A stretch of 64,000 nt of DNA, from assembly GCF_002086815.1 (NCBI RefSeq), contig NZ_MVID01000008.1:124001-188000 (forward strand), in the 5' to 3' direction. The stretch is from Mycolicibacterium parafortuitum (GTDB lineage: Bacteria > Actinomycetota > Actinomycetes > Mycobacteriales > Mycobacteriaceae). Made by a program: the position numbers and the translations under genes. Shown piece by piece: positions 16,946 to 26,066 of the stretch; the stretch's first letter is position 1; the number at the start of each line of letters is the position of its first letter. The notes beneath the pieces are model-generated. The model had not been told where the DNA came from. It was given only the letters and a program-made list of their open reading frames with translations, and searched no databases.

Positions 16946-18100
16946 GTGTCACAGGACGTGCCGGCGCGCGACACCCAGGCCGCGACGGCCGGGGCGCAGC
17001 GGACCCGCGGCAAGTACTGGTGGGTGCGCTGGGTGATCATCGCGGTGGCCGTCATCGTGCTGGCCGTCGAGATAGCGCTGGTGCGCGATCAGTTGGCCCA
17101 GGCGTGGAAGAGCCTGCTGACGGCGAACTGGCTGTGGCTGGTCGCGGCCGCGGTCGCGGCGATGGCGTCGATGCACAGCTTCGCCCAGATCCAGCGCACG
17201 CTGCTGCGGTCGGCAGGGGTGCGGGTGCACCAGTGGCGCTCGGAGGCGGCGTTCTACGCGGGCAACGCGGTGTCCACCACGCTGCCCGGCGGCCCGGTGC
17301 TGTCCGCCACGTTCCTCTACCGTCAGCAGAGACTTTGGGGCGCAACACCTTTGGTGGCCTCCTGGCAGCTGGTGATGTCGGGTGTGCTGCAGGTGCTCGG
17401 GCTGGCGCTGCTCGGTCTGGGCGGGGCGTTCCTGCTGGGCGCCAGCAAGAACCCGATGTCGCTGATCTTCTCCCTCGGCGGATTCCTCGCGCTGCTGTTG
17501 CTCGCACAGGCGGTGATCAGCCGGCCCGAACTGATCGACGGGATCGGCGCGCGGGTGCTGGGGTGGTTCAACGCGGTGCGCGGCAAGCCCGCAGGCACCG
17601 GGCTGTCGAAATGGCGCGAGATCCTGGCCCAGCTGGAGTCGGTACAGCTCGGCCGCCGCGACCTCGGGGAGGCGTTCGGCTGGTCGGTGTTCAACTGGGT
17701 CGCCGACGTGGCCTGCCTGCTGTTCGCGTGTTACGCCAGCGGCGGGCATCCGTCGCTGGCCGGCGTCACGGTCGCGTACGCGGCGGCCCGCGCGGTCGGG
17801 TCGATCCCGTTGATGCCGGGCGGGCTGCTCGTCGTCGAGGCCGTGCTGGTGCCCGGCCTCGTCTCCAGCGGTATGCCGCTGGCCGCCGCGATCTCGGCGA
17901 TGCTGATCTACCGGCTGATCAGCTGGATCTTCATCTCCGCGATCGGCTGGGTGGTGTTCTTCTTCATGTTCCGCACCGAGGGCCGGCTCGACCCGGACTC
18001 CACCGGCGACGTCCCCGAGGAGGCGCTGCAGCCCCCACAGTTCAGTCCCGAACCCGAGGCATTCCACCCGCCGGATGATCCGGACGATCCACGAAAGTAG
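16946..18100 (+). CDS. Flippase-like integral membrane protein (UPF0104/lysylphosphatidylglycerol synthase membrane domain)
   Basis: 384 residues from a GTG. About seven or eight hydrophobic helices from residue 28 to 350, with the family's core motif GNAVSTTLPGGPVLSATF and a second GSIPLMPGGLLVVEAVL. These are the signatures of the membrane half of MprF-like proteins, a superfamily of lipid flippases. No C-terminal tRNA-dependent transferase domain is present, so lipid translocation or a structural role is more likely than lipid aminoacylation. The tail (350-384) is acidic and Pro-rich. Equivalent of Rv0204c. The lipoprotein gene begins nine bases after its stop, so they form one operon. Confidence 0.87.
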   Translation: MSQDVPARDTQAATAGAQRTRGKYWWVRWVIIAVAVIVLAVEIALVRDQLAQAWKSLLTANWLWLVAAAVAAMASMHSFAQIQRTLLRSAGVRVHQWRSEAAFYAGNAVSTTLPGGPVLSATFLYRQQRLWGATPLVASWQLVMSGVLQVLGLALLGLGGAFLLGASKNPMSLIFSLGGFLALLLLAQAVISRPELIDGIGARVLGWFNAVRGKPAGTGLSKWREILAQLESVQLGRRDLGEAFGWSVFNWVADVACLLFACYASGGHPSLAGVTVAYAAARAVGSIPLMPGGLLVVEAVLVPGLVSSGMPLAAAISAMLIYRLISWIFISAIGWVVFFFMFRTEGRLDPDSTGDVPEEALQPPQFSPEPEAFHPPDDPDDPRK

Positions 18101-18109
18101 TTGTGCCAC

Positions 18110-19360
18110 ATGAAGGTACATGCTCTTCTCGCTGCCGCCGCAGTATCGGTGCTCGCTGCCGGCTGTTCGTCGGCGCCGGAGACCACCACCGCCGCCACCA
18201 GCATGGCGGCCCCGGCGAACGGCCCGATCCCCCCGCCCCCGTCCGCGGTGCTGCCGCCGGGACCGTCGATGGCCACCCCGGTGGTGGGCCGGGTGCTGGC
18301 CGCACCCATCCCGGTGCCGGCCAGCGACGGCAAGACCCACCTGGCCTACGAGTTGCAGCTGACCAACACCCTTTCCCAGGACGTCACGTTGACCTCGGTC
18401 GACGTCCGCGCTGGGGACCGCACACTGTTGCAGCTGCCCGGTGACCGCCTCGCCTACTGGACTCGTGTCCTCGGAAGCCCCGACCCGGCGACGGTCCTCG
18501 GTCCCGCCCAGACCGCGACGGTGATTCTGGATGTCGCGCTGTCCCCGGACGAGGCGGTGCCCGAACAGTTGATCCACGCCGTAGGCATCACCGTGCCCGA
18601 GCCGATGCTGCCGCTGTTCCCTGCGGCGATGACCGCCGACATCGCCCCTGTGGCCGTGCAGACCCGCAAGCCTGTGGCCATCTCCCCGCCACTGGCCGGG
18701 CCGAACTGGCTGGATGCCAACAGCTGCTGCGATATGACGGCGCACCGGTCGGCACTGAATCCGATCAACGGTCAGATCTGGGCCGCGGAGCGTTTTGCGA
18801 TCGACTACCTGCAGATCGGCCCGGATGGCCGGTTGTTCACCGGGGCCGAGGACAACGTCGAGAGCTACCCGTTCTACGGCAGCGAGATCCTGGCCGTCGG
18901 GGACGGTCCGGTGGTGGACGTCCAGGACGGGCTGCCCGAGCAGATCCCGGGCGTGACACCGACGGGGCTGGCCCTGAACGAGTACGGCGGCAACTACGTC
19001 GTCCAGGATCTCGGCGGCGGCAACTACGCGTTCTACGCGCACATGCAGACCGGCTCGGTGCAGGTCAAGCCGGGTGAACAGCTCACCGCCCGGCAGGTGA
19101 TCGGCTCGCTGGGCAACAGCGGCAACAGCGATGCGCCGCACCTGCATTTCCACGTGATGGACTCTCCGGACCCGTTGGGCTCCAACGGGCTGCCGTTCGT
19201 CTTCACCGAGTATTCACTGGATTCTCGGCTGACCTCCGACGTCGCCGTCGAGGGCTTGCTGACCGGTGGCGCCGCGGAGCTTGAGCCGGGCTTCGCACCG
19301 CGTGACGAAAAGGGCACCAGCCCACTGGTTTACGATGTGACGACCTATGCCGAACGATGA
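18110..19360 (+). CDS. Secreted lipoprotein with M23 (LytM-like) peptidase fold
   Basis: 416 residues with a lipoprotein signal: the lipobox LAAG-C places the lipidated cysteine at residue 19. A Pro/Ala-rich linker (25-65) and an Ig-like or beta segment (70-180) precede the C-terminal M23 domain, which has AHMQTGSV and the Zn-binding HLHFHV. At the usual HxxxD position the sequence is RFAID, so the first zinc ligand is Arg rather than His; some M23 relatives share this, and the enzyme may be inactive or use another ligand. It probably acts on, or regulates, peptidoglycan in the periplasm. ATG 18110 is used; its end overlaps the DUF3054 gene by 14 bases. Confidence 0.82.
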   Translation: MKVHALLAAAAVSVLAAGCSSAPETTTAATSMAAPANGPIPPPPSAVLPPGPSMATPVVGRVLAAPIPVPASDGKTHLAYELQLTNTLSQDVTLTSVDVRAGDRTLLQLPGDRLAYWTRVLGSPDPATVLGPAQTATVILDVALSPDEAVPEQLIHAVGITVPEPMLPLFPAAMTADIAPVAVQTRKPVAISPPLAGPNWLDANSCCDMTAHRSALNPINGQIWAAERFAIDYLQIGPDGRLFTGAEDNVESYPFYGSEILAVGDGPVVDVQDGLPEQIPGVTPTGLALNEYGGNYVVQDLGGGNYAFYAHMQTGSVQVKPGEQLTARQVIGSLGNSGNSDAPHLHFHVMDSPDPLGSNGLPFVFTEYSLDSRLTSDVAVEGLLTGGAAELEPGFAPRDEKGTSPLVYDVTTYAER

Positions 19361-19739
19361 TCTCCCCGACCGTGGACTGGCGCTGAAGGCGCTCGCCGCC
19401 GATCTCGTGTGTGTGGTGGTGTTCTGCACGATCGGGCGGCGCAGTCACGCCGAAGGGCTCAGCCTGGCCGGGATCGCCGAGACGGCGTGGCCGTTCCTGA
19501 CCGGGGCCGGCGCCGGCTGGCTGCTGGCCCGGGCGTGGCAGCGGCCGACGGCTCTGGTGCCGACGGGGCTGATCGTGTGGGCGGCGACGGTGATCGTCGG
19601 GATGCTGCTGCGCAAACTGACCTCGCAGGGCACCGCGCCGAGCTTCATCGTCGTCGCGTCGGTGACGACGGCGGTGCTGCTGCTCGGCTGGCGCGGCGTG
19701 GTGTGGGCCCTGGCGCGCCGGTCGACGACCCGGTCATGA
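19347..19739 (+). CDS. DUF3054 small membrane protein
   Basis: 130 residues with four hydrophobic helices (around 14-28, 45-62, 69-86 and 98-120). The N-terminal block DLVCVVVFCTIGRRSHAEG is the recognisable DUF3054 signature. Function is unknown in the family. Its start lies inside the end of the M23 lipoprotein gene, implying translational coupling, and its stop is eight bases from the convergent sensor kinase gene. Confidence 0.8.
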   Translation: MPNDDLPDRGLALKALAADLVCVVVFCTIGRRSHAEGLSLAGIAETAWPFLTGAGAGWLLARAWQRPTALVPTGLIVWAATVIVGMLLRKLTSQGTAPSFIVVASVTTAVLLLGWRGVVWALARRSTTRS

Positions 19740-19747
19740 CATCCGAG

Positions 19748-21091
19748 TCACGGTACTGAATCATCGCGTACGACAGGCGACGTCGAGATCGTCAGCGTCG
19801 CACGCAGGCCGCCGAGCGGACTGTCGCTGAGTGCGATCGTGCCGCCGTGCAAGGCGGCCTGCTGAGCGACCAGCGCCAGGCCCAGCCCGGAACCGCCCGG
19901 CGCGGCGGTGCTGCCGCGCGAGAATCTGCCGAGCACGGCCTGGTGCTCGGCGGCGGGCAGCCCCTGCCCGTTGTCGTCGACGACGATCGTGATGTCGGAC
20001 TGGTCCCGGCGGGCCGCGAGCACGACGTGCGACGCGGTGCCGTGGGTGACGGCGTTGCGCACCAGATTGTCCACGGCCAGCCGAAGCCCGGTCGGCCAGC
20101 CCAGCACGGTCCCGAGGTCGTCGGCGGCCTCGATGTCGATGCGGACATCCCGGTTGACCCGCATGTTCTCCCGGGCCACCCGCTCGAGCAGATCGGCGAT
20201 GTCGATGACCTCGCGGTCCTCGGCCTGCGCCAGCTCGCCGGACGCGAGCTGGCCCAGCGCGGTGATGATGCTCTCGACGCGGCGCTGGGCGCGGGCCAGG
20301 TCGCCGACGACCTCCGCGCGTTCGTCTTCGGGCAGGTCGTGGATGCGCAGGGTGTCCAGATCGGCGCGCATCGCGGTCAGCGGGGTGCGCAGTTCGTGGG
20401 CGGCGGTGGCGGCGAAGTCCTGCGCGGCCTGCAGTGAGCTGGTGGTGACGCGCTGGGCGGCGGCGAGGCGGTCGAGCATCGCGCTCATCGCCTCGGACAG
20501 GTCCTCGGCCTCGCGTACGCCGCGCACCGCCGGGATCTTCTCGGTGCCGTCGCCGAGCCGCTTGGTGTGCTCGGTGAGCCTTCGCAGCGGCCGGATCGCC
20601 GGACCGGCCAGCAGCCAGCCCAGCACCCCGGCGATCAGCACGGTGACGACGCCGACGCCGATGTAGAACGGGATCCGCGCCCGGCTCAGCAGGATGCTGT
20701 CGGCCCGGATGCCGATCGACATCAGCACCCCGCCCTCGTCGTCGACCGGGATGGTCCGCACCCGGTACTCGACCCCGTTGACGACGACGGTGTCGGTGCC
20801 GGGCGGCAGCGGCGGCAGCTGGAAGCCGCGCTGGAACACCACCTGCCCCGAGGACCGGGACCGGCCGGTCTGCAGCACCCCGCGCCGCGGGTCGGTCAGC
20901 TGGTCGGGGAACACGCTGGCGTCGACGATCGCGTCGAGGCGCCGGTCGAGCTGGGCGTCGTCATTGTTGGCCAGAACCACCGAGGTCAGCAGCGTGAACG
21001 CGGCCACCACGGCCGCGGCGGCCGCCGCGGCGGCGATCGCCACCCGGGTGCGCAGGGAGGCGGAGGTGAGGAACCTCGGGACGCGGGGCAC
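19748..21091 (-). CDS. PrrB-like sensor histidine kinase
   Basis: 447-residue membrane sensor kinase from a GTG. Helix 1 spans about 18-41, an extracytoplasmic sensor region 42-138, helix 2 141-163 and a HAMP linker 164-215. The H-box AHELRTPLTAMR has the phosphoaccepting His232; the ATPase domain carries N-box VDNLVRNAVTH, G1 VDDNGQGLP and G2 GSGLGLALV. The YRVRTIPV region and overall layout closely follow PrrB of M. tuberculosis (Rv0902c), but that gene lies elsewhere; here it is a paralogue beside mmpL11, as recalled for a second PrrAB pair of M. smegmatis. The gene follows its response regulator by 36 bases. Confidence 0.93.
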   Translation of the reverse strand: MPRVPRFLTSASLRTRVAIAAAAAAAAVVAAFTLLTSVVLANNDDAQLDRRLDAIVDASVFPDQLTDPRRGVLQTGRSRSSGQVVFQRGFQLPPLPPGTDTVVVNGVEYRVRTIPVDDEGGVLMSIGIRADSILLSRARIPFYIGVGVVTVLIAGVLGWLLAGPAIRPLRRLTEHTKRLGDGTEKIPAVRGVREAEDLSEAMSAMLDRLAAAQRVTTSSLQAAQDFAATAAHELRTPLTAMRADLDTLRIHDLPEDERAEVVGDLARAQRRVESIITALGQLASGELAQAEDREVIDIADLLERVARENMRVNRDVRIDIEAADDLGTVLGWPTGLRLAVDNLVRNAVTHGTASHVVLAARRDQSDITIVVDDNGQGLPAAEHQAVLGRFSRGSTAAPGGSGLGLALVAQQAALHGGTIALSDSPLGGLRATLTISTSPVVRDDSVP

Positions 21092-21127
21092 CTCACGATC
21101 CTCGCGCTGTGCTGCCCTTGCGGACCG

Positions 21128-21874
21128 TCACGCCTCTTCCCGCAGCACGTACCCGATGCCGCGCACCGTGTGGATGACCCGCGGCAACCCGTCGCGCTCC
21201 AGTTTGCGGCGCAGATAGGACACGAACACGTCGGCGACGTTGGTGTCGACGTCGAAGTCGTATCCCCACACCAGCTCCAGCAGGCGCTGGCGGCTCAGGA
21301 CCACGCCGGCGTTCTCCGCGAGTGCGGCGAGTAGGTCGAATTCGCGCTTGGTCAGCTCGACCCGCTCCCCGGCGACGAACACCAGCCGGCGCGCGGTGTC
21401 GATGGTCAGCGACCCGACCGTCATCGTGTCCGACGTCGGATCGGAGTGGTGGGCCCGGCGCAGCAGCGCGTGCAGCCGGGCCACCAGCTCACCCAGGTCG
21501 AACGGTTTGGTCAGGTAGTCGTCGGCACCGGCCTCCAGACCCGCGATGCGGTCGTTGACGGTGTCGCGGGCCGACAGCACGCAGATCGGGATGTCGTTAC
21601 CCAGCGCGCGCAGCGCGGTCACCACCGCGACCCCGTCGAGCTCCGGCATCTGCACGTCGAGCACCAGCGCATCGTGCGATTCGCTGGAGAGCAGCCGCAA
21701 CGCCTCTTTGCCCGTCGCCGCGACGCGGACGTCGAACCCGGAGTGGCGCAGACCCCGGGCCACCGAGGTCCGCACATCCGGGTCGTCGTCCACCATCAGG
21801 ACCGTCCGGCCCGCGCCGTCCTGGGCGGACGACTCCCCGCCGCGAGCGGGAGGAGTGTCCACCCTGTCTCGCAT
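21128..21874 (-). CDS. PrrA-like OmpR-family response regulator
   Basis: 248 residues: an unconserved N-terminal tail of about 22 residues, a receiver domain with the acidic pocket DDD at 29-31, phospho-Asp73 ([13 protein letters not shown]) and Lys123 (DYLTKPF), then a winged-helix output domain with [11 protein letters not shown] and [16 protein letters not shown]. It is strongly PrrA-like (the same TKREFDLL and ELVWGYDF wording) but has diverged in the receiver. It starts six bases after the stop of the proximal hemophore gene and precedes its kinase, so hemophore, regulator and kinase look like one transcript. Confidence 0.94.
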   Translation of the reverse strand: MRDRVDTPPARGGESSAQDGAGRTVLMVDDDPDVRTSVARGLRHSGFDVRVAATGKEALRLLSSESHDALVLDVQMPELDGVAVVTALRALGNDIPICVLSARDTVNDRIAGLEAGADDYLTKPFDLGELVARLHALLRRAHHSDPTSDTMTVGSLTIDTARRLVFVAGERVELTKREFDLLAALAENAGVVLSRQRLLELVWGYDFDVDTNVADVFVSYLRRKLERDGLPRVIHTVRGIGYVLREEA

Positions 21875-21880
21875 CAGCGT

Positions 21881-22279
21881 CTAGAAACCGGGGCCGTCCG
21901 GGTCCTCCGGCGTGAAGCCGCAGCGGTGCTTGATGTCGGCCAGCGGCTGACGCACGCCGCGCAGCTCCGCCTCGATCTGCGGGTTGTCGGCGAGGTACTC
22001 GGCGATCTCGGCGTCGAGCTGAGCACGCGGAGCACCGTGCAGGCTGGTGAAGAAGTTGTTCACCTCGGGATGGGTGAACAGGTATGCCGACGTCCCCGCC
22101 GAGACACCGGACGCGACACCGGCGAAGTCCGCCGCGGTGCAGTTCGGCGGCGGAGGCGGAGCGGGCTGAGCCGAGGCCGGAGCGGCGCCGAGCACGCCGA
22201 ACAGCACAGCACCCGTAACCGCACCAGCGCCCAGCGCGCCTGCAACCGCACGGCGCACGATGGGGGCCGAGTTCAACAT
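21881..22279 (-). CDS. Rv0203-like secreted heme-binding protein (hemophore), proximal copy
   Basis: 132 residues from ATG 22279 with a strong AAGGAG. A Sec signal peptide ends around AAPASA (residue about 37). The mature helical domain has the family features: an N-terminal CTAADFAGVASGVSAG, YLFTHPEVNNFF and a late Cys (KHRCGF) that can pair with the first one. The family includes the M. tuberculosis hemophore Rv0203, which hands heme to MmpL3/MmpL11. Residue tail DPDGPGF is polar. The gene lies just before the PrrA-like regulator and in divergent orientation to mmpL11. Confidence 0.87.
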   Translation of the reverse strand: MLNSAPIVRRAVAGALGAGAVTGAVLFGVLGAAPASAQPAPPPPPNCTAADFAGVASGVSAGTSAYLFTHPEVNNFFTSLHGAPRAQLDAEIAEYLADNPQIEAELRGVRQPLADIKHRCGFTPEDPDGPGF

Positions 22280-22426
22280 GGAGGCTCCTTCTTCAGGGTT
22301 GACGAGCCGGGACCCATTCCAGTCTCCGGCGACGACCATCCTAGAAAGCTAAGCAGAACCAGTACGCACTTTCTTGCCTAGCGGTTAACCAATCGTGAGA
22401 AAGTCCGGTTCGCCGGGCGCCCGCCG

Positions 22427-22858
22427 CTACGGCTGCGCCGGCGGCACCGGGGCCTGCGCGGCGGCCTGCATCAGCCCGAACAACTGCGGCAGCGTGACCG
22501 GCAGCGTGCAGGTGCGCGACAGCGTCACCAGCGGCTGCTGCAGCCGTTGCAGGTCGGCGGCCACCTTCGGGTTCGCGTCGAAATAGGTCGTCAGCGCCGC
22601 GACCGACTCCGGGCCGCTGGGTTTCTGCGAGATCGCGGTGATCGCGGCGTTGGCCTTCGGGTTGGCCTCCAGATAGTTGCCGGTGTAGGTCGCGACCTCG
22701 GCGACGGTCTTGGCGACCTCGCTCGCCGCGCACGGATCCGGCGCGGCAGCCGCGGTAGGCGCTGAATCGACGCCCGCGATAATTCCGATCAGGGTGAGTC
22801 CGGCTGCGGTGACCGCCCACCGGGCGGAAAACGGCCGGAAACCGGCGGGTGAATTCAT
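22427..22858 (-). CDS. Rv0203-like secreted hemophore-family protein, distal copy
   Basis: 143 residues with AGGAG before ATG 22858. A signal peptide ends near PTAAAA (about residue 39). The mature part has the same two-cysteine helical plan as its neighbour: DPCAASEVAKTVAEVATYTG, ANPKANAAITAI, FDANPKVAADL and SRTCTLP, then an Ala/Pro-rich tail. It is a tandem, diverged duplicate of the 21881 gene, separated by 147 bases. Together with mmpL11 on the other strand this reproduces the Rv0203-mmpL11 arrangement linked to heme uptake and lipid export in M. tuberculosis. Confidence 0.83.
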   Translation of the reverse strand: MNSPAGFRPFSARWAVTAAGLTLIGIIAGVDSAPTAAAAPDPCAASEVAKTVAEVATYTGNYLEANPKANAAITAISQKPSGPESVAALTTYFDANPKVAADLQRLQQPLVTLSRTCTLPVTLPQLFGLMQAAAQAPVPPAQP

Positions 22859-23129
22859 TGCGAACTCCTAACGGTTTGCGTACACGTCACCCGTCTCGCA
22901 AACCTGCTGTGATCATTGGCAAAGGATCCCCGACGCCGCCCGCGGCTGTCTGGCCATAGTGCCACCGAGCGCGCCGGGGTGACCGGCCACACCGGCGAAC
23001 CCGCAGGTATTAAGGCTGCATGAGGCATTCCTGGCAGCGCTTCTGAGGACCGCCGACCTACAGAAAGCTGCTGTACGCTTCCGCTACGAAGAGCCCGGGA
23101 GAAAGTGGGGAGTTCCGATCCAGCAGTTC

Positions 23130-26066
23130 ATGATGCGCGTGAGCAGCAACCTGCGCAGGTTCCGCTGGGCGGTGTTCGCGGTCTGGCTGCTGCTCCTCGT
23201 GCCGTCGATCTACCTGGCGATGAACCAGGCCGGCAATCTGACCGGCGGCGGGTTCGAGGTCGAGGGCTCCCAGTCGCTGTACGTGCAGCAACAGCTCGAA
23301 GCGCAGTTCCCGGACCAGGGCGCGTCCCCGCTGGCGTTGGTGGCCGCACCGCGCCCGGACGCGACGTTCGAGGACATGAACAACGCGGTCGCCTATTTGG
23401 AGAGCCTGGCCGCCGAGATCCCCAGCCTCAAGGTCGTCCCGACCCCGCAGCAGCCCCCGCCGCAGCCCGACCGGCCGTACGTGATCACCCTGCAGCTGGA
23501 CTTCGAGAACACCGGCGCCGTCGACATCGCCAAACAGCTGCGGGAGAAGGTCGGCGTCGACGGCGAGGAGCCGGGTGAGACGGAGAACGGCAAGGTCCGG
23601 CTGTATGTGATCGGGCAGGGCGCGCTCGGCGCCGCCGCGACGGAGGCCACCAAGCACGACATCGCCCAGGCAGAGAAGTGGAACTTCCCGATCGTCCTGG
23701 TCATCCTGCTCGCGGTGTTCGGTTCGCTGGCCGCCGCGGCGATGCCGCTGCTGCTCGGCGTGTGCACGGTCGTGGTGACCATGGGCGTGGTGTTCGTGCT
23801 GTCGATGTACACCACGATGTCGGTGTTCGTGACCTCGACGGTGTCGATGTTCGGCATCGCGGTCGCGATCGACTACTCGCTGTTCATCCTGATGCGGTTC
23901 CGCGAGGAGCTGCGCGCGGGACGAGAACCCGAGGACGCCGCCGACGCCGCGATGGCCACCTCGGGTCTGGCCGTGGTGCTGTCCGGACTGACCGTCATCG
24001 CGTCGGTCACCGGCATCTACCTGATCAACACCCCGGTGCTGCAGTCGATGGCGACGGGCGCGATCCTCGCCGTCGCGATCGCGGTGCTGACCTCGACGAC
24101 GCTGACGCCGGCGGTGCTGGCGACGTTCGGCCGCCGGGCCGCCAAGCGTTCGTCGTACCTGCATTGGGGGCGCGGGGCGGAGGCGACGCAGTCGAGGTTC
24201 TGGACCCGCTGGACCGGCTGGGTGATGCGCAGGCCGTGGCTGTCGGCGATCGCGGCCGCGGCGGTGCTGCTGACCTTCGCCGCGCCGGCATTCTCGATGC
24301 TGCTCGGCAACAGCATGCAACGGCAGTTCGACGCCACCCACGAGATCCGCGGCGGGGTGAACGCAGCCGCGGAGGCGCTCGGCCCCGGCGCGCTCGGCCC
24401 GATCCGGGTGCTGGTCACGTTCCCCGAAGGCGGTGAGGGCGCGGTGGCCGCCAAGGAACCGCTGCTGGCCGAGCTGCGCCAGACGATGTCGGAGGCGCCG
24501 AACACGCTGTCGGTGACGCCCCCGGTGTTCGGCACCGACTACCGCAGCGCGCTGCTGTCGGCGGTGCTGTCGGTCGACCCGGAGGACATGGGCGCCCGCG
24601 ACACCGTCGACTGGATGCGGGAGAAGCTGCCCCCGGTCGCCGGGGATGCGGCCCGCATCGACGTCGGCGGACCGACCGCGCTGATCAAGGACTTCGACGA
24701 CCGGGTGTCGGCGACCCAGCCGCTGGTGTTCCTGTTCGTCGCGCTGATCGCGTTCGTGATGCTGCTGGTGTCGATCCGGTCGGTGTTCCTGGCGCTCAAG
24801 GGCGTCCTGATGACCGTGCTGTCGGTGGCGGCCGCGTACGGCTCGCTGGTGGTGGTGTTCCAGTGGGGCTGGCTCTCGGATCTCGGCTTCGACCAGATCC
24901 CGTCGCTGGACAGCACCATCCCGCCGCTGGTGCTGGCGCTGACGTTCGGCCTGTCGATGGACTACGAGATCTTCCTGCTGACCCGGATCCGGGAGCGGTT
25001 CCTGCAGACCGGCAACACCCGCGACGCGGTCGCCTACGGGGTGTCCACCAGCGCCCGCACCATCACCAGCGCGGCGCTGATCATGATCGCGGTGTTCATC
25101 GGTTTCGCGTTCGCGGGCATGCCGCTGGTCGCGCAGCTCGGCGTCGCGTGCGCGGTCGCGATCGCGGTGGACGCGACGATCGTCCGGCTGGTGCTGGTGC
25201 CCGCGCTGATGGCGATGTTCGACGAGTGGAACTGGTGGTTGCCGCGCTGGCTGGACCGCATCCTGCCGTCGGTGGACTTCGAGAAGCCGCTGCCCAAGGC
25301 CGACATCGGCGACCTCGTCATCATCCCTGACGACATCTCCGCCCTCGCCCCGTCCGGCTCCGACCTGCGCACCGTCGTGAAGTCCGCAGCGAAGCTGAAA
25401 ACCCTTGCCCCCCAAGCGATCACCGTGGCCGATCCGCTGGCGTTCAGCGGGTGCCTGCCGTGCGGGAAGATGAGCGGCACCCGGGTGGGCCGCGACGAGC
25501 GGATCACCGCGGCGGTCAGCAACCGGGCGCACGGCAAGACCGTCGCGGTCAAGCTGCCCAAACATCCGGTGACGATGTGGCGCGGTCGGCTGGATGTGGC
25601 GCTGGATGCGCTGGCCGCCGAGCGCGCGGACGCCGAGCACAGTCACCAGTTGATCGCGCGGATCAGCCCGATGGAGACCACCAACGTGTTGTTGCCGACC
25701 GGGGACCGGTTGCAGATCCCGACCGGGGCCGAGACCCTGCGGCTGAAGAGCTACCTGATCCTGCAACGCAACAGCTCCCGCGACTTCCAGGAGCTCGCCG
25801 AGCTGGTGGACTCGATGGACACCAGCACCGCTGCCGAAGTGCTGGCAGGCATGGACCGGTACTACTCTGGACAGTCGGCACGCGGGCAGGAAACCGCCCG
25901 TAACCGGCACTGGGTGGCCACCCAGCTGGTGCGCCGACTGGCCGAACCCCACCCGACGGACGGGCCGGACCTCGCGCAGGCGGGGGCCGACGCGGAGACG
26001 CGGTGGGCGCAGGTCAGACAGCGCTGCCTGTCTGTCGCAGTGGCCATGTTGGAGGAGACGAGGTGA
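23130..26066 (+). CDS. mmpL11: MmpL11 lipid transporter
   Basis: 978-residue RND transporter; in M. tuberculosis and M. smegmatis MmpL11 exports monomeromycolyl diacylglycerol and mycolate ester wax and has been linked to heme import. Start MMRVSSNLRR matches the M. tuberculosis N-terminus. Proton-relay motifs are VAIDYSLFILMRF and GLSMDYEIFLLTR. Two periplasmic porter domains follow helices 1 and 7; a soluble C-terminal domain of about 270 residues begins near LPKADIGDLVIIPDD and contains a cysteine pair (CLPC). A 271-base promoter region separates it from the hemophores, and the last codons overlap the HTH gene. Confidence 0.96.
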   Translation: MMRVSSNLRRFRWAVFAVWLLLLVPSIYLAMNQAGNLTGGGFEVEGSQSLYVQQQLEAQFPDQGASPLALVAAPRPDATFEDMNNAVAYLESLAAEIPSLKVVPTPQQPPPQPDRPYVITLQLDFENTGAVDIAKQLREKVGVDGEEPGETENGKVRLYVIGQGALGAAATEATKHDIAQAEKWNFPIVLVILLAVFGSLAAAAMPLLLGVCTVVVTMGVVFVLSMYTTMSVFVTSTVSMFGIAVAIDYSLFILMRFREELRAGREPEDAADAAMATSGLAVVLSGLTVIASVTGIYLINTPVLQSMATGAILAVAIAVLTSTTLTPAVLATFGRRAAKRSSYLHWGRGAEATQSRFWTRWTGWVMRRPWLSAIAAAAVLLTFAAPAFSMLLGNSMQRQFDATHEIRGGVNAAAEALGPGALGPIRVLVTFPEGGEGAVAAKEPLLAELRQTMSEAPNTLSVTPPVFGTDYRSALLSAVLSVDPEDMGARDTVDWMREKLPPVAGDAARIDVGGPTALIKDFDDRVSATQPLVFLFVALIAFVMLLVSIRSVFLALKGVLMTVLSVAAAYGSLVVVFQWGWLSDLGFDQIPSLDSTIPPLVLALTFGLSMDYEIFLLTRIRERFLQTGNTRDAVAYGVSTSARTITSAALIMIAVFIGFAFAGMPLVAQLGVACAVAIAVDATIVRLVLVPALMAMFDEWNWWLPRWLDRILPSVDFEKPLPKADIGDLVIIPDDISALAPSGSDLRTVVKSAAKLKTLAPQAITVADPLAFSGCLPCGKMSGTRVGRDERITAAVSNRAHGKTVAVKLPKHPVTMWRGRLDVALDALAAERADAEHSHQLIARISPMETTNVLLPTGDRLQIPTGAETLRLKSYLILQRNSSRDFQELAELVDSMDTSTAAEVLAGMDRYYSGQSARGQETARNRHWVATQLVRRLAEPHPTDGPDLAQAGADAETRWAQVRQRCLSVAVAMLEETR

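Noticed and set aside
22280..22426. An IdeR iron box between the hemophore genes
   Set aside because: The AT-rich patch does not fit the 19-base IdeR consensus that I recall.
23058..25952. A 964-codon open frame antisense to mmpL11
   Set aside because: Same shadow effect; composition is not protein-like and mmpL11 is clear on the opposite strand.
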